Shown: positions 1 through 9,302, counted from the first letter of the stretch. The stretch: 64,000 bases of DNA from Paenibacillus bovis (GCF_001421015.2 NZ_CP013023.1:1543501-1607500); one strand, 5' to 3'. The notes: generated by a model not told the origin, from the sequence alone. A program made the numbers and translations.

Positions 1-109
1 ATATATCACGCTGAATCCTGAACATATGAATCTGTATAACCGGGACAGCGGTATCCTGCTGGATCGGGTGCGTCCCAGTGTACCTGCCCGGGAAATGATC
101 CGCGCCTGA
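1..109 (+). CDS. C-terminal end of an unidentified protein (partial)
   Basis: An open frame enters from the left edge and stops at TGA 107-109, giving about 35 residues that end in VPAREMIRA. No family is recognisable from this piece. The next gene on the same strand begins 84 bp later, with no obvious terminator between them, so the two may share an operon. The product cannot be named without upstream sequence. Confidence 0.5.
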   Translation, partial: YITLNPEHMNLYNRDSGILLDRVRPSVPAREMIRA

Positions 110-193
110 TTGATCCATGCAATACCACATCTCCGGCTGCCGGGTAATAGTGAACGATCTACCAATCCTGTTTAACTTATGGAGGAATTTATA

Positions 194-964
194 ATGAAAA
201 TCGATTTTCATATTCATGCCAAACTGTCCAAAAAAACAGACTTCTCGATAGAGCATTTCTATACGATTCTGGATGAAGCCAAAATGCACGGTCTGGATGC
301 GATCATTCTGACTGAACATTTTAATACCCGTCGATTTGACGAAGTATATGGTACACTCGATCAGCATTTGCCATGCAATGGGCATTATTATAACCGCGAT
401 GGCTTCCGTATTTTCACAGGCATGGAAGTAGACGTAGCAGAAGGTGGACATATTCTGGTGAGTGGACCGAAGGATGCGCTATTGAATGTACGTCAGGCGC
501 TGGAAAGTTACACGTCGCCGGATCACTTTATCCCGCTGGAAGGATTATTCGATCTGTGTCATCCAGCAGGACTCATGGTGATCGGAGGTCATCCGTTCCG
601 TGAATCCAATCATCTGTATCATGTAGCGCCGGAGCTGCTGCGCCGGTTCGATGCGTTTGATCTGAACGGCAAGGATCTGCATGAGATCGGTATTCAGGAA
701 AATATCGCCAAAGTACTCACACTAGGCGAGCAGCATCAGGTGCCTGTCGTTGCCGGCAGTGATGCACACCAGATGTTCCAGGTAGGCTGCGTATTCAACG
801 AGCTGCCGGGTACATACGAGACCGTAGCGGATATTCGCCAGGCGATTCAGGATGGGCTCTGCCGTCGTACCATTTCCCCTTCGCTGCACCTGCAGGTACG
901 CGCTGCCAATGCTGTGAAAAAGCTGCTCAAGAAAAAAGTCGAAGTAACCGACTCACCGAACTAA
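194..964 (+). CDS. PHP-domain metal-dependent phosphoesterase/hydrolase
   Basis: The 256-residue protein is a PHP-fold hydrolase, a family that binds a metal cluster and hydrolyses phosphoesters (histidinol phosphatase-like and nuclease-like members). Metal-ligand motifs are visible in order: HIH at residues 6-8, TEH near 43, GMEVD near 80, GGHPFR near 135 and GSDAH near 185. The ATG at 194 is chosen because GGAGG at 181-185 sits just upstream; the earlier ATG at 179 overlaps that ribosome binding site. The substrate is not known. A sugar-isomerase-type regulator follows on the same strand. An imperfect hairpin (about 970-1018) after the stop lacks a clear U-run. Confidence 0.85.
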   Translation: MKIDFHIHAKLSKKTDFSIEHFYTILDEAKMHGLDAIILTEHFNTRRFDEVYGTLDQHLPCNGHYYNRDGFRIFTGMEVDVAEGGHILVSGPKDALLNVRQALESYTSPDHFIPLEGLFDLCHPAGLMVIGGHPFRESNHLYHVAPELLRRFDAFDLNGKDLHEIGIQENIAKVLTLGEQHQVPVVAGSDAHQMFQVGCVFNELPGTYETVADIRQAIQDGLCRRTISPSLHLQVRAANAVKKLLKKKVEVTDSPN

Positions 965-1103
965 GCAAAAGATGCTGTAGAGGCTGTGCCTTATTTCAGG
1001 CAGCAGTCTGTACAGCATTCTGCATCATCAGCAGGTACGCCTACGTATTAACTAACCTCCTCGTATCGCACAGATAGTGGGTATTGCAGCGATACAAGCA
1101 GAT

Positions 1104-1162
<59 letters not shown>

Positions 1163-1208
1163 CGCGAGATGACAGATTGATTATGGACAGAAAGCAGAGG
1201 TTTGCACC

Positions 1209-2045
1209 ATGGAACTTACATTTGCCAGTGACAGGCTGTCCCGCAGTCATCAGCGGGTAGCCGACTATATTATCAAAAATATCGAAGGTATTCCTTTTAT
1301 GGTAGAAGAGGATATTGCCGCAGCCTGCAAGGTCAGCGTCTCGACTGTCTCCCGTTTCTGGGCGGAGATCGAATGCCGCAATCTCAAAGAATTCAAGCAC
1401 AGGGTCAAGGAAGAAGGATTGGTCTCCCCCTCCCGCAAGCTGCAATCGGCATTTGACCGTATGGAAGAGCAGGGCAGTGCCTCTGCCCAAATGATGGATA
1501 CGACTGCTTATTTGGAGCAGACAGCAGATCGCCTGGAACAGGAAGAGTTCGACCGTGCGGTAGAATTTCTGGTAGAAGCGAATACGGTGCATATATATGG
1601 TCCCGGTTCTGCCCGATCACTGGCGATGCTGCTGGAATTCCGGCTAACCCGGTTTGGCAATAATGTACGTACGATGGACTATGGCGGTCATGAATTATTG
1701 GAGTCTTTTATCCATATGCAGCCGGGCGATGCCGTGGTACTGTTCGGATTTGTATCGGAATCGCCGGAACTAGCTTCCCTGCTCGATTATGCGCGGGAAG
1801 CCGGCTGCCGTACCATTCTGGTGACGGATCTTGCGGTCAGTGATATGAGGGGCAAAGCAGACGTGGCTCTGTATACGGCCAGAGGCGAGGTATGGGAATT
1901 TCATTCTATGGCAGCGCCGCTTGTACTGTTGGAGACACTGATCGTAGCGGTAGGCAAATCGCAGGAACAACAGGCTCTTCACCGCAGCGAGGAACTGCAC
2001 CGATTGCGTCAGCAGTACGGCAAATGGCTGCCCAAGCAGGTGTGA
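1209..2045 (+). CDS. MurR/RpiR family transcriptional regulator
   Basis: A 278-residue DNA-binding regulator with an N-terminal HTH_6 domain (about residues 1-75; HQRVADYI near 14, CKVSVSTVSRF near 44) and a C-terminal SIS sugar-phosphate-binding domain (about 110-240; VHIYGPGSARSLA near 125). Family members sense phosphosugars and control nearby carbohydrate genes. The ATG at 1209 follows an AGAGG motif. Its direct neighbour is the PHP-domain phosphoesterase, which suggests a sugar-phosphate pathway, but the ligand is not shown by the sequence. The GATA repeat directly upstream could alter its expression. No terminator is obvious after it. Confidence 0.88.
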   Translation: MELTFASDRLSRSHQRVADYIIKNIEGIPFMVEEDIAAACKVSVSTVSRFWAEIECRNLKEFKHRVKEEGLVSPSRKLQSAFDRMEEQGSASAQMMDTTAYLEQTADRLEQEEFDRAVEFLVEANTVHIYGPGSARSLAMLLEFRLTRFGNNVRTMDYGGHELLESFIHMQPGDAVVLFGFVSESPELASLLDYAREAGCRTILVTDLAVSDMRGKADVALYTARGEVWEFHSMAAPLVLLETLIVAVGKSQEQQALHRSEELHRLRQQYGKWLPKQV

Positions 2046-2231
2046 TGTATCGATAGGACAGGTATCGGATCTACCCGTATCAACGAATAAATTTAATAAA
2101 AGAAGTGTAAGAACGAATCCCGACAGCGTAATAGCGCGTCCGGCAAGGCGCTCTTCCGGTAGAGGCATGCTCCTGTATAATGGATACAGCAAGCATGTCT
2201 TTTTCATTTTGCGAGGAGGAATCCCTATCCG

Positions 2232-2846
2232 ATGAAGCTCAAAGAAGCACTGTCCACTATCCATGACAACAACGAAGCTGCCGAGTATCTGTCCCGTACG
2301 CCAGTCCGATCCCGACGCACGGTCAAAGGCGAGCTGGAGACCTGTGTCCGACTGGGCTGGCTGCTGTATGCAACCGGTGAAACTGCAGTCGCCCGCCAGC
2401 TTATCGAACCTTTGACGGCAGTTCCTTTTGAAAACAATTATGATTACTGGACATGGATCGAATATGCCCTGATTCTGCAGGCGGAACTGGCAGCCGGAAC
2501 CGAGCAGGAGGATGCTGTTCGCCAGCAGGTCGTGTCGGCTGTCGAGCAGGCTGTACAGACAGGAGAAGATTCGGTCGTACAAATCAAACAAAAGGTGCAT
2601 GGCCGCTTCCTGAGAGGAGAGACCCTGCACCCTGAAGCTATCGAACAGGCTGTTCAAAATAAAGAAGATATCACCGAAGCCAACTATCGACTGCTGCATC
2701 TGATGGAACTGAGCAAGCTGGCTATTCTGGGCGGTTCTGCGGAATATCCGGCAGAACAGGCTTCCCGTGAAGCTGCCGCGCAGCAGGCGCGCATACGCGA
2801 AATTGCACAACAGCATGGAGTGACAGAGCTGGATCCGTTCAAGTAG
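2232..2846 (+). CDS. Conserved hypothetical protein (helical, DUF6707-like)
   Basis: A soluble, glutamate- and glutamine-rich protein of 204 residues, predicted mostly helical, with no signal peptide or membrane segment. It begins MKLKEALSTIHDN and ends ELDPFK. The middle (about 35-80) reads like a tetratricopeptide-type helical repeat (LGWLLYATGETAVARQ). A strong GAGGAGGAAT ribosome binding site precedes ATG 2232, and a TATAAT box at 2176-2181 suggests its own promoter. The last 8 bp overlap the convergent gene on the other strand. Function unknown; the DUF6707 resemblance is from memory and tentative. Confidence 0.7.
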   Translation: MKLKEALSTIHDNNEAAEYLSRTPVRSRRTVKGELETCVRLGWLLYATGETAVARQLIEPLTAVPFENNYDYWTWIEYALILQAELAAGTEQEDAVRQQVVSAVEQAVQTGEDSVVQIKQKVHGRFLRGETLHPEAIEQAVQNKEDITEANYRLLHLMELSKLAILGGSAEYPAEQASREAAAQQARIREIAQQHGVTELDPFK

Positions 2847-3372
2847 CAATCCCGTTCATCCAGCGCAGCCAGTCCGCCAGATCATTGAACTGCTGCTCCT
2901 GCTGACCTTGATAACGCCACACCTGCGGTTCGGCCGGTTCCTCCGGCCAGATCAGCAGGGTATAATCTCCATCCTGTTCACTTATCACCGACAGGACAGA
3001 CAGCTGGTTATCCGGATAAAGGGCGGGAGCACTATCTTGCCGATGCTCCCGCATCCCTGTAATCCATTCGCGAAAATGCGACCGATGCATAAGCTCGCTC
3101 ATCTGTACAGGGTCCAGCAGATGCTCGCCCAGATCCTGCCAGCTACCGGCGTAGCTGAATCGCTCCCGTAGCTGGGAACTGATAGGCTGCTGTACTTCCC
3201 TGTCCAATGTCGGGAGATGATCTACCATGATTCCGGGCGCGATTTTCAGCCGGATATGGCTTCGTGCTTCCATTTCGATCATGCCTGTAGCTACCAGTTC
3301 CTGTACCTTCTCTTCCATACGTGCAGGAAATCGGATTTTGTACTGGTCGAGCAATTGCGATACCGACTGCAT
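2839..3372 (-). CDS. Hypothetical protein, possibly SUKH/SMI1-like C-terminus
   Basis: A 177-residue soluble protein on the minus strand, started by ATG 3372 with AGGAGG about nine bases upstream. The N-terminal third (QLLDQYKIRFPARMEEKV) is helical. The C-terminal half (DGDYTLLIWPEEP... then DLADWLRWM) resembles the end of SMI1/KNR4-type immunity folds, but this is only a pattern impression. It may be cotranscribed with the large membrane protein gene just upstream on the same strand (gap 50 bp). Confidence 0.65.
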   Translation of the reverse strand: MQSVSQLLDQYKIRFPARMEEKVQELVATGMIEMEARSHIRLKIAPGIMVDHLPTLDREVQQPISSQLRERFSYAGSWQDLGEHLLDPVQMSELMHRSHFREWITGMREHRQDSAPALYPDNQLSVLSVISEQDGDYTLLIWPEEPAEPQVWRYQGQQEQQFNDLADWLRWMNGIAT

Positions 3373-3422
3373 AAGGGCATTTCCTCCTGTCTTGTACCGG
3401 GATAGTGAGGTTTCACGTTCTG

Positions 3423-5729
3423 TTATTCCACCGAAGCATATTTTACAATGACGGCTTCGCGTCTTTGCTCATTATAGGCAATCCACAGCTCGTCACCTTC
3501 CATTACCCCGTAGAGCGGCTCAATCGACTGCTCGATCCGGTAGTCTATCCCTTTGCGCTCAGCGATGATCGTAGCAAGCGGCCGCTCGCCGGTCGTCCCG
3601 CGGAACTGCACGGAGCGTACAATCGCACTGCCCTGGCGACCGCGCAACAGTTCCGCTTCCCGTTCATATTCCGCGAGTTTGACGCTGACCGGAATCTGAA
3701 TACCCAGCTGTAGTCCTTCGATCATACGCTGGGGAACAAATTGACTGTTCAGACGGGTCACACTACCATGTGCACTTTCCGTGACCAGCTCCAGCAGCAT
3801 GAGCTGGCGGCCATCGATATGAACCGGATACTTTTGCAAATGGATCAGCCGCCCTTGCAGCGCGGTATGATCCTGTTGGCGATACACAGTCGATTCCCCA
3901 TGGCTGAACATACGAGTCGTCCCGCCAATATGGAGCAGGGTGGCGATATCGCCTATCCGGTAAAGGAACCCCGGTGATTGAACAACAGGTACCCGGTAGG
4001 ACTGGCCTGCAGCTTCGAAATGAAGCAGCAATGCTTCTCCACGGTTAACCGGTCCGTAGCTGTCGATTTTCCGCAACATGGCAGATGGAATCGTCTCCGG
4101 TTCATCAGAGGGCAGATTGTTGTGTTGCTTGTCATTTTCGGTCACGAACAGGGCCTTGCCGGTCACCGGATTGTAGCTGATCATGACCGGATCGCCGCTT
4201 TTTGGCATATGCAGATAAGAGACAACCTGACGAATCTCGGTCTGTTCGCTGCGTCCTTGATAAGTAAACCCTACCACGAAACGGATCAGCGGCTGATCAT
4301 TGATACGGGTACCGGTTTCTTCCATGGACAATATTCTGGCTTGCAGCAGTATGCCCTGCTCTAGTTGTTTGCGTCTTCGCAAAGACAGAATCTTGATCAG
4401 TACAGGCACGACCAGGAACATAATAACTGTAATGACCAGCCAGACCAGCCAGTTGATAACCAGAGCATTCCATTCCTTCACATAGCTGATAAAAGCCTGT
4501 ACAGAAGGACGCCGATCATCGGCTGTCAGTGCAGTATTTTGCTGCCAGCTGGTTACTTCATCTGTAGTTAGCAGGTTGACGCTTCCTTTACCGGTATCGA
4601 TCATACCGGCAGAATGATCTGCATAGGAATAATACAGGAGCGATTGACCAGATGGCTTATAGAAATGCAGATCATGGCTGGTCAGATCATCGGCTCCCAG
4701 AGAGCCAAGCAGCTTGGTAACATCGGTGAATTGACGGGACTGCTCGTTATAGATGTAACCGGTGCGGATACCTTTGACCGGGTCTTTGGTTGTTGATCCG
4801 GCGATTAGTACTTCCTCATCGTTCAGCAGGAACATACGGGCAGCATAGACCGGTTTGGGTGTGGACAGCAGACGGATTTTGTCATCGTTATTATTGTATG
4901 CATATACCTGTTCCGGATAATCGGTTTCTACAGCCAGATGGGTAGACGTAGAACCTCCAAAGTGCTTGCGGAACTGCGCCTGTGCATGGTCTTCAGCATC
5001 AAAAGGCTCGTCCCGTTCAGGATGGTAATACACATCCAGTTGGTTGTTATCATCCAGTATGCCGCTGATATAGGCCTTCGTCTTATCGGCGAGAGTGACT
5101 TCGAACATGGGGATCATGCCCGGTTCATCCCACACACTGGAGGTATCGGTAATTGTGGTTGGACGCTGTCCCTTGAAATAAGAGCCGTCATTCAGATCGA
5201 TGTAATGCAGCTGTCCATTATGGATCTGCGCAAAAAATGCATTCGGAGCCGGGTCAGCCGAAACATGAAAAAAGATCAGACGTCCACGCCACTCGCGGGT
5301 AGACCATTCCAGATAGTCATCGATCGTGCTGGAATGATTGTAGATCTGCTGCGGAGTCTGATCTGTGCTGCTAATACGATACGCCTGCAATTTCTTGTTA
5401 TCGTCTTTGACAGCGAGGATTAGATCATTCCCCTGGTAACTGGCAGCCGTCTGCTTGAATACATCGGATGGGAGCTGAAATGTGCTTTTGTAGTGGTGAC
5501 TGTCTGCATCATATGTATAAGCGCCAAGAGGATCGTTCCCCGACTTAGCAGTAACTCCGATAACCGTATGGCCCTGATCAGCGAAAAAAATATCCTTTAT
5601 CTGATCAATCCGTGCACTGGCAGGAGCCTCGTTGAGCTGTCCTGTGTAATCTCTCCATACCATCACACTGAGTAAAATAACCGGAAACAGAAAAATAAGA
5701 CGGGTTGCAGCGGAAAATACTTTTTTCAT
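3423..5729 (-). CDS. Large membrane protein with extracytoplasmic sensor-like region and DUF3592-like segment
   Basis: A 768-residue protein. Residues 5-25 form an N-terminal membrane anchor, residues 30-410 a hydrophilic beta-rich region probably outside the cell (repeated 'aligned strand' patterns such as TGYIYNEQSRQF suggest a propeller), and residues about 418-446 a second, strongly hydrophobic helix (INWLVWLVITVIMFLVV). The following basic stretch SLRRRKQ fits a cytoplasmic start. Residues 455-525 look like the DUF3592 beta-sandwich (ARILSMEETG, VVGFTYQGR, DPVMISYNP). The ATG at 5729 has GGAG upstream. No specific function can be assigned. Confidence 0.7.
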   Translation of the reverse strand: MKKVFSAATRLIFLFPVILLSVMVWRDYTGQLNEAPASARIDQIKDIFFADQGHTVIGVTAKSGNDPLGAYTYDADSHHYKSTFQLPSDVFKQTAASYQGNDLILAVKDDNKKLQAYRISSTDQTPQQIYNHSSTIDDYLEWSTREWRGRLIFFHVSADPAPNAFFAQIHNGQLHYIDLNDGSYFKGQRPTTITDTSSVWDEPGMIPMFEVTLADKTKAYISGILDDNNQLDVYYHPERDEPFDAEDHAQAQFRKHFGGSTSTHLAVETDYPEQVYAYNNNDDKIRLLSTPKPVYAARMFLLNDEEVLIAGSTTKDPVKGIRTGYIYNEQSRQFTDVTKLLGSLGADDLTSHDLHFYKPSGQSLLYYSYADHSAGMIDTGKGSVNLLTTDEVTSWQQNTALTADDRRPSVQAFISYVKEWNALVINWLVWLVITVIMFLVVPVLIKILSLRRRKQLEQGILLQARILSMEETGTRINDQPLIRFVVGFTYQGRSEQTEIRQVVSYLHMPKSGDPVMISYNPVTGKALFVTENDKQHNNLPSDEPETIPSAMLRKIDSYGPVNRGEALLLHFEAAGQSYRVPVVQSPGFLYRIGDIATLLHIGGTTRMFSHGESTVYRQQDHTALQGRLIHLQKYPVHIDGRQLMLLELVTESAHGSVTRLNSQFVPQRMIEGLQLGIQIPVSVKLAEYEREAELLRGRQGSAIVRSVQFRGTTGERPLATIIAERKGIDYRIEQSIEPLYGVMEGDELWIAYNEQRREAVIVKYASVE

Positions 5730-5982
5730 TTACATTCTCCTCGGATAAAGTGAAATATCGGGTAATATGTTATGTACTTATTCGTTATAAACGTCCCTAT
5801 AAATGTAACATACCTGCCAGTCATCTTGCTAAAGCGTCCCCAAGAAGTAGGGATAACAGGGAATTTGACCGATTCGGAACATAGATTGTATATTACGGGA
5901 GCGGTGCGGTTATATATATGTTAGTATAGAAGCTGGATAAGAACATGTCCGTACAAAGAAGTACAGAGGAGACCTGAATATT

Positions 5983-6480
5983 TTGACAAATGAAGACCAT
6001 TCCAATACACAATACGAACTGCCCGAGAATTATAATGAACTGAAAAAAGCAGCCCATCGTACAGCAGATTGGCAGCAGCGTCTGCATGCTGCACAGGAGC
6101 TTGGACAATATGATCAGCCACCGGTTATTGATCTGCTGCTGCATCTGATGAACAATGATCCGGTAACAGCAGTACGCGCAGAAGCCCACAAGCAGCTGCA
6201 AGCACTCGGTCAGGATGTACAACTGCCGGAGCGTCATAATACCGAGCTGTTCAATCATATGACCAAGACACTGATCCGTATCAAAAAAAGTCTGCCGCGT
6301 GAGCATACGTACGAAGATTTCAAAGACAAGCTGAACAAAATGCGTGCTGATATCTACAATGCCTATGAAGGCGAAAAAGGTGAAGAGTTCGACAACTGGC
6401 TGCGCGGCAGATGGGAATCCCTGGATCTCACTCGCAATCCCAAAAAAACACCCAAGCCCAACACACGCACAGAGAAATAG
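5983..6480 (+). CDS. HEAT-repeat / virulence-factor domain protein (YpgR/CvfC C-terminal-like)
   Basis: A 165-residue soluble protein beginning with TTG at 5983, preceded by AGAGGAGA at 5965-5972. The first half (AADWQQRLHAAQELG, then VIDLLLHLMNNDPVTAVRAEAHKQLQ) carries HEAT-like helical repeats. The second half (DFKDKLNKMRADIYNAYEGEKGEEF) is charged and helical. In Bacillus YpgR and Staphylococcus CvfC this kind of module is fused to an Nfu_N domain; here an Nfu_N gene follows 80 bp downstream on the same strand, so the pair probably works together. Biochemical role unknown. Confidence 0.75.
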   Translation: MTNEDHSNTQYELPENYNELKKAAHRTADWQQRLHAAQELGQYDQPPVIDLLLHLMNNDPVTAVRAEAHKQLQALGQDVQLPERHNTELFNHMTKTLIRIKKSLPREHTYEDFKDKLNKMRADIYNAYEGEKGEEFDNWLRGRWESLDLTRNPKKTPKPNTRTEK

Positions 6481-6560
6481 GAAGAACTGAATACACATTG
6501 CCAAAAGCAGGCAGCACTGCTGCTTTGTATATACTATTCCCTTTGTAAAGGAGCTTAACC

Positions 6561-6824
6561 ATGGCTATTCAAATTAATGTTCAGACGACTCCTAACCCGA
6601 ATTCCGTCAAAATCAATGCAGATCGTGCCATTTTCGAAGGAACAGGCAGTACTTCCGTCAAAGCTGGCGACAGCACGGATCATGCAATTGCACAGGCACT
6701 CGTTAATATCGATGGTGTGGATAATATTTTCGGTATGCGTGACTTTGTAACGGTCAGCAAACTGCCCGATGCAAGCTGGGATGAGATCATGCCGCAGGTA
6801 GAGCAAATTTTCGAAGAAGCGTAA
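6561..6824 (+). CDS. Nfu/NifU N-terminal domain (Nfu_N) small protein
   Basis: An 87-residue protein that is essentially one Nfu_N domain (signature TPNPNSVKI at residues 10-18, GVDNIFGMRDFVTVSK near 53-68). In longer proteins this domain accompanies iron-sulfur scaffold NfuA; alone its role is not established. There is no C-terminal CxxC scaffold domain. The start ATG 6561 follows AAAGGAG. It pairs with the HEAT-repeat gene upstream and is closed by an intrinsic terminator at 6883-6914. Confidence 0.85.
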   Translation: MAIQINVQTTPNPNSVKINADRAIFEGTGSTSVKAGDSTDHAIAQALVNIDGVDNIFGMRDFVTVSKLPDASWDEIMPQVEQIFEEA

Positions 6825-6882
6825 TTCCGATTGGTATTTATACCGTAAGGATGGCTCTGTTATAACCTATAGCTTCACCCTG

Positions 6883-6914
6883 AAACCGGCCTCCTGCAGG
6901 AGCGCCGGTTTTTT
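6883..6914 (+). terminator. Intrinsic terminator after the Nfu_N gene
   Basis: Arms AAACCGGC (6883-6890) and GCCGGTTT (6904-6911) enclose a self-complementary CTCCTGCAGGAG and are followed by TTT. The rest of the gap up to the tagO start at 7154 shows no gene; it presumably carries the tagO promoter. Confidence 0.9.
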
Positions 6915-7153
6915 GTGCTTGAATCCGAAGGATACAGGGGAACGGGAGGGAATACAGCTATCCATATGTATGCGTCCTGTAGTAACAACCAATTATGACA
7001 AAAATATCAGTTTTGCCGCTATTGTAATGATATTGGTTTAGGCGTATATGTTATCTTAACTGAAATCTTTCGCACCGTGACATCAGCAGGATCACCCGGA
7101 AAAGGATAGCGACAGAGATGTATCCAATCACATACCGATCATAAGGAGGAACT

Positions 7154-8113
7154 ATGCCATACATTGCTGCTTTTGTTGTGTCGTTTGTGTTTGTGCTGAT
7201 CACGATTCCCCTGCTGCGCAAGTGGGCGATCCGGCTCGATTTTGTAGATAAACCAAGACCGGATAGCGAGCGCAAGCTGCACAGGGAACCTGTACCGCTG
7301 ATGGCGGGAATCGCTTTGTTTGGCGGATTCGCAATCTCGTACATATTATTTATGGACGCGGGTCTGTGGAAAATGACAGCTGTTATGGCAGGATCACTGC
7401 TTGTACTGGGGATCGGCTTGATCGATGACTGGTATAAGGTAAGCCGCCGTGAATTTCCGGCACTGCCGAAAATGATCGTACAGCTGGCTGCCGCACTCAT
7501 TATTTATATGGCAGGGATTCGCTTTTCCGGGTTCTCGAACCCTTTTAATGATCAATACATTCTGCTGCCGGATTGGCTGCAGCTCGTACTGACACTGCTC
7601 TGGATTTTTGGCGTGACGACTGTCATCAACTTTAGCGACGGAATGGATGGTCTGGCAGGCAGCCTGGCGACGATCTCGGCAGTCACCCTGTTTATCGTGG
7701 CGATGACTCAGGGACAGGGCGGATCGGCTGTAATGGCGATTAGTCTGGTCGGAGTCGGACTGGCTTACCTGCGCTACAACAAGCCGCCAGCCAAAGTATA
7801 CATGGGCGACTCGGGAGCCACCTTCCTCGGATTTGTTCTGGCGATTATTGCACTGGATGGCGCATTCAAGCAGGCGACATTGCTGTCGCTGTTTGTTCCG
7901 ATTTTGGCGCTGGGCGTGCCGATTTTTGATAATATCTTCGTAGTGATCAAACGCATGATCAATGGCAAGCCGATCTACGAAGCCGATGCGACGCAGATTC
8001 ATTACCGGCTGCTGTCGAGCGGTCTGAATCAGCAGCAGGTACTGCTCGTACTGTGTCTGATCAGCGCCTGCCTGAGCTTGTCCTCGATTATTCTGGTATT
8101 GCTGCCGGTGTAG
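7154..8113 (+). CDS. tagO: Undecaprenyl-phosphate GlcNAc-1-phosphate transferase (TagO/WecA/MraY family)
   Basis: This 319-residue integral membrane enzyme would transfer GlcNAc-1-phosphate from UDP-GlcNAc to undecaprenyl phosphate, the first step of wall teichoic acid or related glycopolymer synthesis. About ten membrane helices are visible. The family's catalytic motifs are present: IDDWYK near 92, NFSDGMDGLAGS near 156-167 and VYMGDSGATFLGF near 214-226. ATG 7154 has an ideal AAGGAGG site. It stands alone between terminators. MraY itself is less likely, as there are no mur genes nearby and the loops match TagO. Confidence 0.88.
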   Translation: MPYIAAFVVSFVFVLITIPLLRKWAIRLDFVDKPRPDSERKLHREPVPLMAGIALFGGFAISYILFMDAGLWKMTAVMAGSLLVLGIGLIDDWYKVSRREFPALPKMIVQLAAALIIYMAGIRFSGFSNPFNDQYILLPDWLQLVLTLLWIFGVTTVINFSDGMDGLAGSLATISAVTLFIVAMTQGQGGSAVMAISLVGVGLAYLRYNKPPAKVYMGDSGATFLGFVLAIIALDGAFKQATLLSLFVPILALGVPIFDNIFVVIKRMINGKPIYEADATQIHYRLLSSGLNQQQVLLVLCLISACLSLSSIILVLLPV

Positions 8114-8151
8114 CATGGATTGCTGTACAGCAGAATTGACCATACAGTCCC

Positions 8152-8182
8152 AAAGCTTCTTCCCGGTGAAGAAGCTTTTTTG
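8152..8182 (+). terminator. Intrinsic terminator after tagO
   Basis: An 11-bp perfect stem, AAAGCTTCTTC (8152-8162) and GAAGAAGCTTT (8168-8178), with loop CCGGT, followed by TTTT. Confidence 0.95.
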
Positions 8183-8214
8183 TTGTGCAAAATAGAAACA
8201 GGGATAGAAGCAAG

Positions 8215-8397
8215 ATGGACAAAGTAGTAGAAGTAGAAGTAAGAACAGAAACAGAGAAGCTAACAGAGACAGGAGAAGGAACAAAAATGTATACAGAAGC
8301 GAGCGTAAAAGAACATAATTTCAAAAACCGGTATAACTCAGAGATCCATCCAGCAATTTTAGATTTGCAGGTACGCGGAACAACAGCTTTCACGTGA
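8215..8397 (+). CDS. Doubtful small ORF, charged N-terminus
   Basis: A 60-codon open frame starting ATG 8215 (MDKVVEVEVRTETEKL) in a purine-rich stretch. No ribosome binding site is visible and no family is recognised. The low-complexity GAAGTA/ACAGAA composition could create an open frame by chance. The surrounding gap 8183-8663 otherwise holds A+T-rich DNA (8400-8500) and one other short frame at 8520. Confidence 0.15.
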   Translation: MDKVVEVEVRTETEKLTETGEGTKMYTEASVKEHNFKNRYNSEIHPAILDLQVRGTTAFT

Positions 8398-8519
8398 TGC
8401 CGCGTCAGTTTTTACAACATTATTATTTTCTTATAAATTTACTTTGTTATAAATTACAATATATACATAATTTAGTAAATAAGGTATTGTGGAATAAGAA
8501 TATAACGAAAGGAGGAAGA

Positions 8520-8591
8520 TTGGCAGGTAGTCTATTATTTCGTATTCAGCGGACTGCAGGAATAAGGTCAACAATGCAGCATTCTGCCTGA
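8520..8591 (+). CDS. Possible 23-residue peptide with strong ribosome binding site
   Basis: AAAGGAGG at 8508-8515 is followed four bases later by TTG 8520, which opens a 23-codon frame (MAGSLLFRIQRTAG...) ending TGA 8589-8591. It lies in an A+T-rich intergenic region 72 bp before a secreted-protein gene. It could be a leader peptide or a chance frame; the ribosome binding site is the only support. Confidence 0.25.
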   Translation: MAGSLLFRIQRTAGIRSTMQHSA

Positions 8592-8663
8592 GTTCAGCAT
8601 GATCATACATAAATATGCTGCGGCATTAACGGGTATCAACATTATATATTCAGGAGGGAATTT

Positions 8664-9188
8664 ATGAGAAAAGCAACGCTTTGTCTGTTGTCCATGATGC
8701 TTCTGTTTCTGTTGATTATGCCTTCACCTACAAGAGCTGCTACGGAAAACACTGTATCTTCCGATGTATATGCGACTCCGGATCTGCCAGCGATGTCACC
8801 AGAGACTGCGCCAGGTGTAAATACGCCGGCTGTAGCGCCTTCAGAATGGCGTTACTACTATTATTACACGATGCTGCTGAATGTGGAGGATGGCTTTGGG
8901 TTTGTGGATGATCCCAAACTTACCCACGGACAGACATTGGTCAATACACTGCCTGCTATCATCAAAGCAGAGACTGGGCGCGATGTTGTATTTTATGATT
9001 TTGACTGGGAAAGGGATAAAGAAGGAAGATGGTTGTTCCGAATCTACATGATGGTATACGATGAGAAGATTCCGGATGTGGTCAAACTGCGTACCCGTCT
9101 GAATACAATAAAATGGTATTCGGATATGTTCCCGGTATATGAAGGCAAACCGCTGGTAGAGCGATTCTCCTACGCTCCACGCTGGTAG
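8664..9188 (+). CDS. Secreted hypothetical protein
   Basis: A 174-residue protein with a clear signal peptide (residues 1-25; hydrophobic core LSMMLLFLLIM, cleavage near TRAA). A Pro/Thr-rich linker (about 30-58) leads into a mature domain with an unusual run of aromatic residues (WRYYYYYTMLLN at 62-73) and a mixed alpha/beta part (DVVFYDFDWERD, LFRIYMMVYDE). ATG 8664 follows AGGAGGGAA. A terminator lies downstream at 9303. Family not recognised. Confidence 0.75.
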   Translation: MRKATLCLLSMMLLFLLIMPSPTRAATENTVSSDVYATPDLPAMSPETAPGVNTPAVAPSEWRYYYYYTMLLNVEDGFGFVDDPKLTHGQTLVNTLPAIIKAETGRDVVFYDFDWERDKEGRWLFRIYMMVYDEKIPDVVKLRTRLNTIKWYSDMFPVYEGKPLVERFSYAPRW

Positions 9189-9302
9189 GATCACTGGTAT
9201 AGACAGAAGCCTGGATGTAAAACACAACAGCTTTTCGTTTAATAATCAGCAGCCGTTAATCGGTACAGGTCATTACAGGGAATGAAAATGATACAGCCAG
9301 CC

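Noticed and set aside
7394..8284. Long minus-strand ORF opposite tagO
   Set aside because: Gln/Arg-rich translation without family pattern; it is the shadow of a clear TagO gene.
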